This document shows, in pieces, positions 59,220-64,000 of a DNA stretch of 64,000 nt. Numbering within the stretch: the stretch's first letter is position 1; every line of letters begins with the position of its first letter. The translations under genes and the position numbers were made by a program. Source of the stretch: Elgaria multicarinata webbii (taxonomy: Eukaryota > Chordata > Lepidosauria > Squamata > Anguidae); contig NC_086178.1 of the NCBI RefSeq assembly GCF_023053635.1, forward strand, positions 46,212,726-46,276,725. The letters run 5' to 3'. The notes beneath the pieces were generated by a model. It did not search any database, was not told the origin of the DNA, and saw only the letters and a list, made by a program, of their open reading frames with translations.

Positions 59220-61258
59220 GCTGGGGCAGGGGCAAAGAGGAGAATATACAACACACACACACACGATACTCTGGCGACCATAGATTCAGAACCCATAGCA
59301 CAATATCCTATCCCCACTTGATGGATGGTGTGATGCTGCAGGAGCTTAGGGCTTTTTTAATGGGGTTAATTGAGCCTTTCAGGATCGAGCATGGGAAACT
59401 GGCAGGGTGTGTCTTGGGGTGTGGGGAGCGAACTGGCCTCCTTGAGCCCTTTACAGCATACAGTCTCTGGGAGGAGGGATTGGCTGGCTGGCACTCTGAA
59501 TTGGAGGAGAACTGCAACATTGTGCTGAAGTCCTACGCTGCAACATTGTGCTATTTGCTAAAGTCCTACTAGTTATCTATATAGCTCATAATTTGGGGAA
59601 GCAATTTTATTTTCCTTATGAGTGAATGTGTTAGCAAACTTTTTACATCACCTTGATTACAAATTGGTAGGGTTGTCAAGGACTAGATCAAAAGCTGCCA
59701 GTTGGCCACCCTGGTTTAGTTAATGCTTAGAGATCCTCCTAATTATTGTTCTTTTCTTGAGTAAATGTCTTCTTGTTTAGCATTCAGAAGGTGGACAGCA
59801 GGCTTTATGATGTTATTCATTGTGCCCCATCCCAGAGATCCTAAAATAGTTTCCTGTTCACCAAGACACCTTTTTGCTAAGCTAACTGTGTGCCTCTCTG
59901 TAGGTATTCAATCTTTCATCTCTTGATTTTTGATCAGCCCGGGATTTTCACGGAACAAAAATTTAAAGACTTTTCCAGATGGTTAAATGTGATTCATTGA
60001 AGAAGCTCAATAGAATATATATCCAAATCTGTCATATATCCAAATCTGTCATTTATTTAACTCAGATGTGATGCAATAGAGAGAAAAGTAGAAAGTCTGT
60101 AGCAGCATAATGCTGAACAGCTGTGCTTGGAGTTGATAATTACTGTCCGTATTGAGAAACCGTTCAGCTACAGTCCATCACTTAGGAAGGTTTTTACTCC
60201 TGGCAAGGAACATTTGGTGGATGACAATAACCAAAGGTGAATTCAGGCAATATCATGTAACAACAGTATCTCCTCTATGGTCTTAGCATGCAATCAAGCC
60301 ACCATTAGCTAAGGTCAATTGGAAAAATATGTCCATTTTATCCAAATGTAACTCAATTGACTTTGGTGTGAGCACTCTTTAGAGAAAAGGGTTCAGAGTC
60401 AAACTCTCAGAATGGCATGGCATTCTACATGTGGGGACAATGTATGGTTTCTTCTTAGAAGTAGTTAATTTGGGGTTGGATCCACATTTAGGTGCATGTA
60501 ACTAGACTGGTAGAATGGGACTTCCTCCCCCCTCCCCCCAGCAGCCTCTCCAGGCCCCTGTAAATGCTGCATAGAACGTTGGGAGACCCTGCTGAATAGG
60601 GTGAGCTGTAGTGTCAGGTTGTGATGTGGGTGGGAAAGCAAAATCCCAGAAAATGAGGTGGAAGCATCTTCTATCAGTGGATCCAACTGCCTGAGTTTTC
60701 CTGGACTGATATATAAAGGCTGCTGTATTTTCTAGCTTCAGTATCTGTCTCCTAGAAAAGGCACAGTTTGTTATTTCCATAGGATCCAAAAGGATCAGAC
60801 ACTTTCAACAAATGTTCACTTAAGAGCTCATCATGTTTTGCACAAGTTTTTTTTTTTTAATTGGGAATGCCAGAAACATTATGACTTTAGGCCCAACTAT
60901 ATTTTTGAACTTAATAGGGTGCCCATGATAAGACAGAGCTAACGTACAAGTAGGAACAACTTTTCTTTTCTGTTGACATGGAAATCTCTGAGTAAAACTT
61001 TAGACAAGATGTATTGTTTGGACAGAGCAGAGATAATTGTAGCTTATACTAAAGGCCATGGGGAACTTCAGGAATTGAGGTTGGAAACCCAAATATAAAC
61101 AGGAGTCCTTTTAGAGCAGAGGAATTCTTGGCCATGAGAATAGTTCCAGTGAAATAACATGGCAATCAACCAGAAAAAAGGAACCATTTTGAAGCAGTGG
61201 CCACAGAGCTCACTCAGAACACTTTGAAAGTGCACTTATAATAATCCACGATATAGCA
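59220..61258. other. No recognised feature
   Basis: Apart from a short CA run (59254-59263), a poly-T (60850) and short AT-rich stretches, no gene or repeat is identifiable. Confidence 0.5.
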
Positions 61259-61260
61259 TG

Positions 61261-61262
<2 letters not shown>

Positions 61263-61306
<44 letters not shown>
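61263..61306. repeat. (AT)n microsatellite
   Basis: About 21 AT units. Confidence 0.95.
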
Positions 61307-61307
<1 letters not shown>

Positions 61308-61474
61308 CGTATTTCTTCAATTGTAAGACACCACCAATTGTAAGACACACATTAATTTCAGTACCACCAACAGAAAAAAAAACCTAAGACACACCCGTGA
61401 TTCTAAGACACACCCCGTTTTTAGAGATGTTTATATGGGGACAAAGTGTGTCTTAGAACTGAAGAAATACGATA
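61307..61474. mobile_element. MITE with CGTATTTCTTCA ends
   Basis: Left end CCGTATTTCTTCAATTGTAA, right end AGAACTGAAGAAATACG; inside are repeated TAAGACACAC words in both halves. The inverted ends are about 20 bp. A TA or AT target is possible but blurred by the adjacent (AT)n. Bases 61480-62380 hold only a short (AT)n (61867-61884). Confidence 0.6.
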
Positions 61475-62390
61475 TGCTACTTGTCTTGAGATTTTTTGGG
61501 GTGGTGGAATATGTAAGGTTAAAAACTTTAATTAAACATCACTTTCCATTGATAGACTGCTCTTTCCATGATGTGGACCATGAAGCATGGTGAGAAGTAG
61601 CTGTGGAGCTCACAAGAGCAAACCCAGATCTCATGACACTCACAAGATCCCCATGAGGTCTTGTAAGACCCACATGACCATCTGAAAGGATGTGCAAGAG
61701 CCTTGCAGCTGCTACTTCCAGCCGTGTAGCACTTCATAGAGCTGATGTCACAGTGGCAAAGGTAAAGGTACTGATGGTGGATGGGGACAGTGACAGATCT
61801 TCTCTCTCACCTCAGGTGGCAAGAGACCTTGTACCAGGTGTGGTCTACCATGACCCCTGGCCTTTATATATATATATATATATAAAAACACAGATCAATT
61901 TTACTTTTGCTCTGATCATCCCACAGAAGAGAATTTTTATAATTTGGAAGCTTCTAGTACCTTTTCCAACCTCTAGTGGTGGTCTGATAAAATACCATTT
62001 TATACATATTCTGTGTATCTCAAGGCTCCCTTGGTAATGGATAAGTAAACATCCTCAGATGTTTGGCTACATTTTCTCTGTCCATATTATACTGCCCGTT
62101 TGAATAATGTAGAAGGTCTCAAGAATCAATGTGATAATTCCACCTACCAGCTTAACAATATTTACAGCATCACGATGAGGTAGCAACATAAAATGTTTTG
62201 TTTTCTGTGCATTTTTTGTCCTCTAGAGTAGAAATTGATTACAGTGGCTGTTAGTTTGATTACAAAATCAAACCAATTTCCTTGAAACCTAGTGACTATG
62301 CACTGAACAATATTGATGATGTACATTTAATGGTGTAAAAGGAGCTATGTGACCAATAACCTCTGAAAAAAGGCACCATGGAACCAGAAT

Positions 62391-62642
62391 TTAATTGCCT
62401 AATGATTTCTATTATATTTACAAACCTTCAATGCAGTAATCCTAGGATTCATCATGGAAAGAACTTTTCTGAACACAATGAGCCAAGTCTTCAATTTTCA
62501 TTTTTCTGAAATGAACACTGCAGAACTAGAATTTAATTGTCTAATGATTTTCACTGTGTTCATGAAATTTCAGTGCAGCAATCTTAGGGTTCATATTATA
62601 GAAGATCATTTCTGAACAACAAAGGATGAAGTCTTTTTTTTT
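62391..62642. repeat. Diverged tandem duplication, two units of about 125-130 bp
   Basis: Unit 1 (AGAATTTAATTGCCTAATGA ... TGCAGTAATCCTAGGATTCA ... TTTCTGAACACAATGAGCC) is followed by unit 2 (AGAATTTAATTGTCTAATGA ... TGCAGCAATCTTAGGGTTCA ... TTTCTGAACAACAAAGGAT). They share order and spacing. Confidence 0.7.
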
Positions 62643-62697
62643 AAGTAATAATTCTGAATTGTTTCCCATTTACAAGACAATCAGGAAATCGGAAGGT

Positions 62698-62836
62698 GGT
62701 GGATTCTCCACCCCTTTGTTAGATAGAGGCTGGATGGCTACCTTCCAGGGATGCTGCAGCAGCTGATTTCTTGCATTGGCAAGAGCTTGGAATAGATGAC
62801 CGTTGAGGTCCCTTCCAATTCTATCAGTCTGTGAAG
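62698..62836 (+). mobile_element. CR1 LINE 3' end
   Basis: AGGCTGGATGGCTACCTTCC, GGAATAGATGACCGTTGAGG, TCCCTTCCAATTCTATCAGT. Confidence 0.75.
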
Positions 62837-63263
62837 AAAAGGCTCTACCTACCACAACTTTTAAGCCCCCAACCATGCATCTGGTCAGATAAAATTACAT
62901 GCAATTTCCCCCCACCATTATGAGCCCCTCCTAGTGCTATGATAATCAAACTCAGTGGATGGTTCGGTGCCATGTCTATCATCACTCCATACCTTTTGAT
63001 TGAAATACTCCCCATCCATGATGATGATGATGGTGATGATGGAAGGATCCATCACTGACAGTGAATGCACCCATTCTGTCAAGAAAAGGCTGGAAAATGG
63101 TAAGGATGATGCCATGTCCATTCCTTGGCAGGGGTGAGAAACCTTCAGGACCATTATTTAGTCAGGGATAATTTGTTGGGGGTGAGATGCATGGCAGCAG
63201 AGAGCAGAGCAAGAACCCCAAATGGGTAGAGTTAGAGCCAAGATGGGGTTGTTGCTTTTGCCA

Positions 63264-63264
<1 letters not shown>

Positions 63265-63336
<72 letters not shown>

Positions 63337-63370
63337 TCTCATTCTCATTCTCATTCTCATTCTTTCATTC
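63265..63370. repeat. (CT)n and (ATTCTC)n microsatellite
   Basis: About 33 CT units (63267-63332) followed by ATTCTC hexamers to about 63366. Confidence 0.95.
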
Positions 63371-63517
63371 TCCCTCAGCTCCTTCGGATGGGGGAAATCA
63401 CCTTCCCTTACTGTGGGTCTGCTTCCTGCTTCTCTTCCACATTTGCCATTGAGCTGTAATTACACAAGAGATCAGTGACCACATGGCTTGTACAGTTCAA
63501 TGCAGTTTTCTGGGACA

Positions 63518-63531
63518 GTGCCCTCTAGTGG
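63518..63531 (-). promoter_or_regulatory. CTCF-like motif, full match
   Basis: The complement CCACTAGAGGGCAC fits all 14 positions of CCASYAGRKGGCRS. A weaker match in the same orientation lies 45 bp away (63563-63576). Confidence 0.45.
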
Positions 63532-63562
63532 GCATTTTATAGCACAACTTTGCCTGCACATG

Positions 63563-63576
63563 GTGCCATCTAGGGA
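63563..63576 (-). promoter_or_regulatory. Weaker CTCF-like motif
   Basis: The complement TCCCTAGATGGCAC matches about 11 of 14 core positions. The remaining sequence to 64000 shows no feature. Confidence 0.25.
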
Positions 63577-64000
63577 GGGGAAATGACTCTTTCCATTGTT
63601 CATGGCCAACTCCCAAAATGTTTCCTAATGATAATCATAAAGTATACATCTGCATTCAGACTTCATACATAGAATTGCCTATGAAATTGATACATTTTTG
63701 CTTCCTGTTTCCTATTATTTCTGCTTGCTTGTGGTTAAATGGAAAGTGACCAACTATTAGCAATTTTTTAAAAAAAAATCTAATGGACAAAACTGTTACA
63801 TTAATTGGTGGGGGGAGCTGACAAGTGTTTTAGGTCTGAGAAGCAGCTGTTTTAAAATAAACAAATGCCTTTCTCAACATTTCTCAAGTGGTGGACAAAC
63901 ATGTTTTCAGTAATATTCAAGTCAATAATAATAATAAAAAAAAAACTGAACCGATTGGTTGCTGCCCCACAGACCTTTTACTTGGATATTAAAAAATAAT

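Overview
The window looks like a squamate reptile (lizard) chromosome segment. The evidence is the repeat mix: tRNA-headed Sauria-type SINEs with an (AAT)n tail, CR1 and L2-like LINE 3' ends, many short palindromic hAT-type elements, a Helitron, and AT-rich microsatellites. Most of the 64 kb is repeats and featureless AT-rich DNA.

Two small host genes are present, both on the minus strand and both readable exon by exon. COPS9 (three coding exons, 18850-22281) encodes the 57-residue COP9 signalosome subunit 9 and starts in a GC-rich region with ETS-type sites. OTOS (three coding exons, 24696-27431) encodes the 89-residue secreted inner-ear protein otospiralin. COPS9 and OTOS are also neighbours on human 2q37.3, so the block is conserved synteny. 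I see no other host coding exon. The region beyond OTOS (28-64 kb) fits a gene desert.

Layout. 1-3.8 kb: a fossil Ty1/copia element next to, and probably inserted in, the leader of a fossil tRNA-His-primed retroviral element. 4-7.5 kb: SINEs and small repeats. 7.5-10.7 kb: an L2-like LINE tail and a 2.56-kb hAT-type element with 8-bp target duplications. 11-13 kb: a CR1 tail and an unnamed repeat. 14.2-17.3 kb: a deletion-derived Helitron inside an old LINE. 18.6-27.7 kb: COPS9 and OTOS. 28-35 kb: LINE fragments and MITEs. 35.4-41.8 kb: a nearly intact full-length LINE of 6.38 kb on the minus strand. 42-64 kb: further MITEs, CR1 fragments, a GC-rich hairpin element, CTCF-like motifs and microsatellites.

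The strongest lead is the LINE at 35398-41776. It has an 11-bp target duplication and long ORF1 and ORF2. The ORFs share a frame and are separated by a single TGA. ORF2 has no ATG before its endonuclease domain. ORF1 carries a canonical PCNA-binding (PIP-box) peptide near its N terminus. Family names for LINEs and MITEs rest on recalled sequence resemblance, not on a database search.
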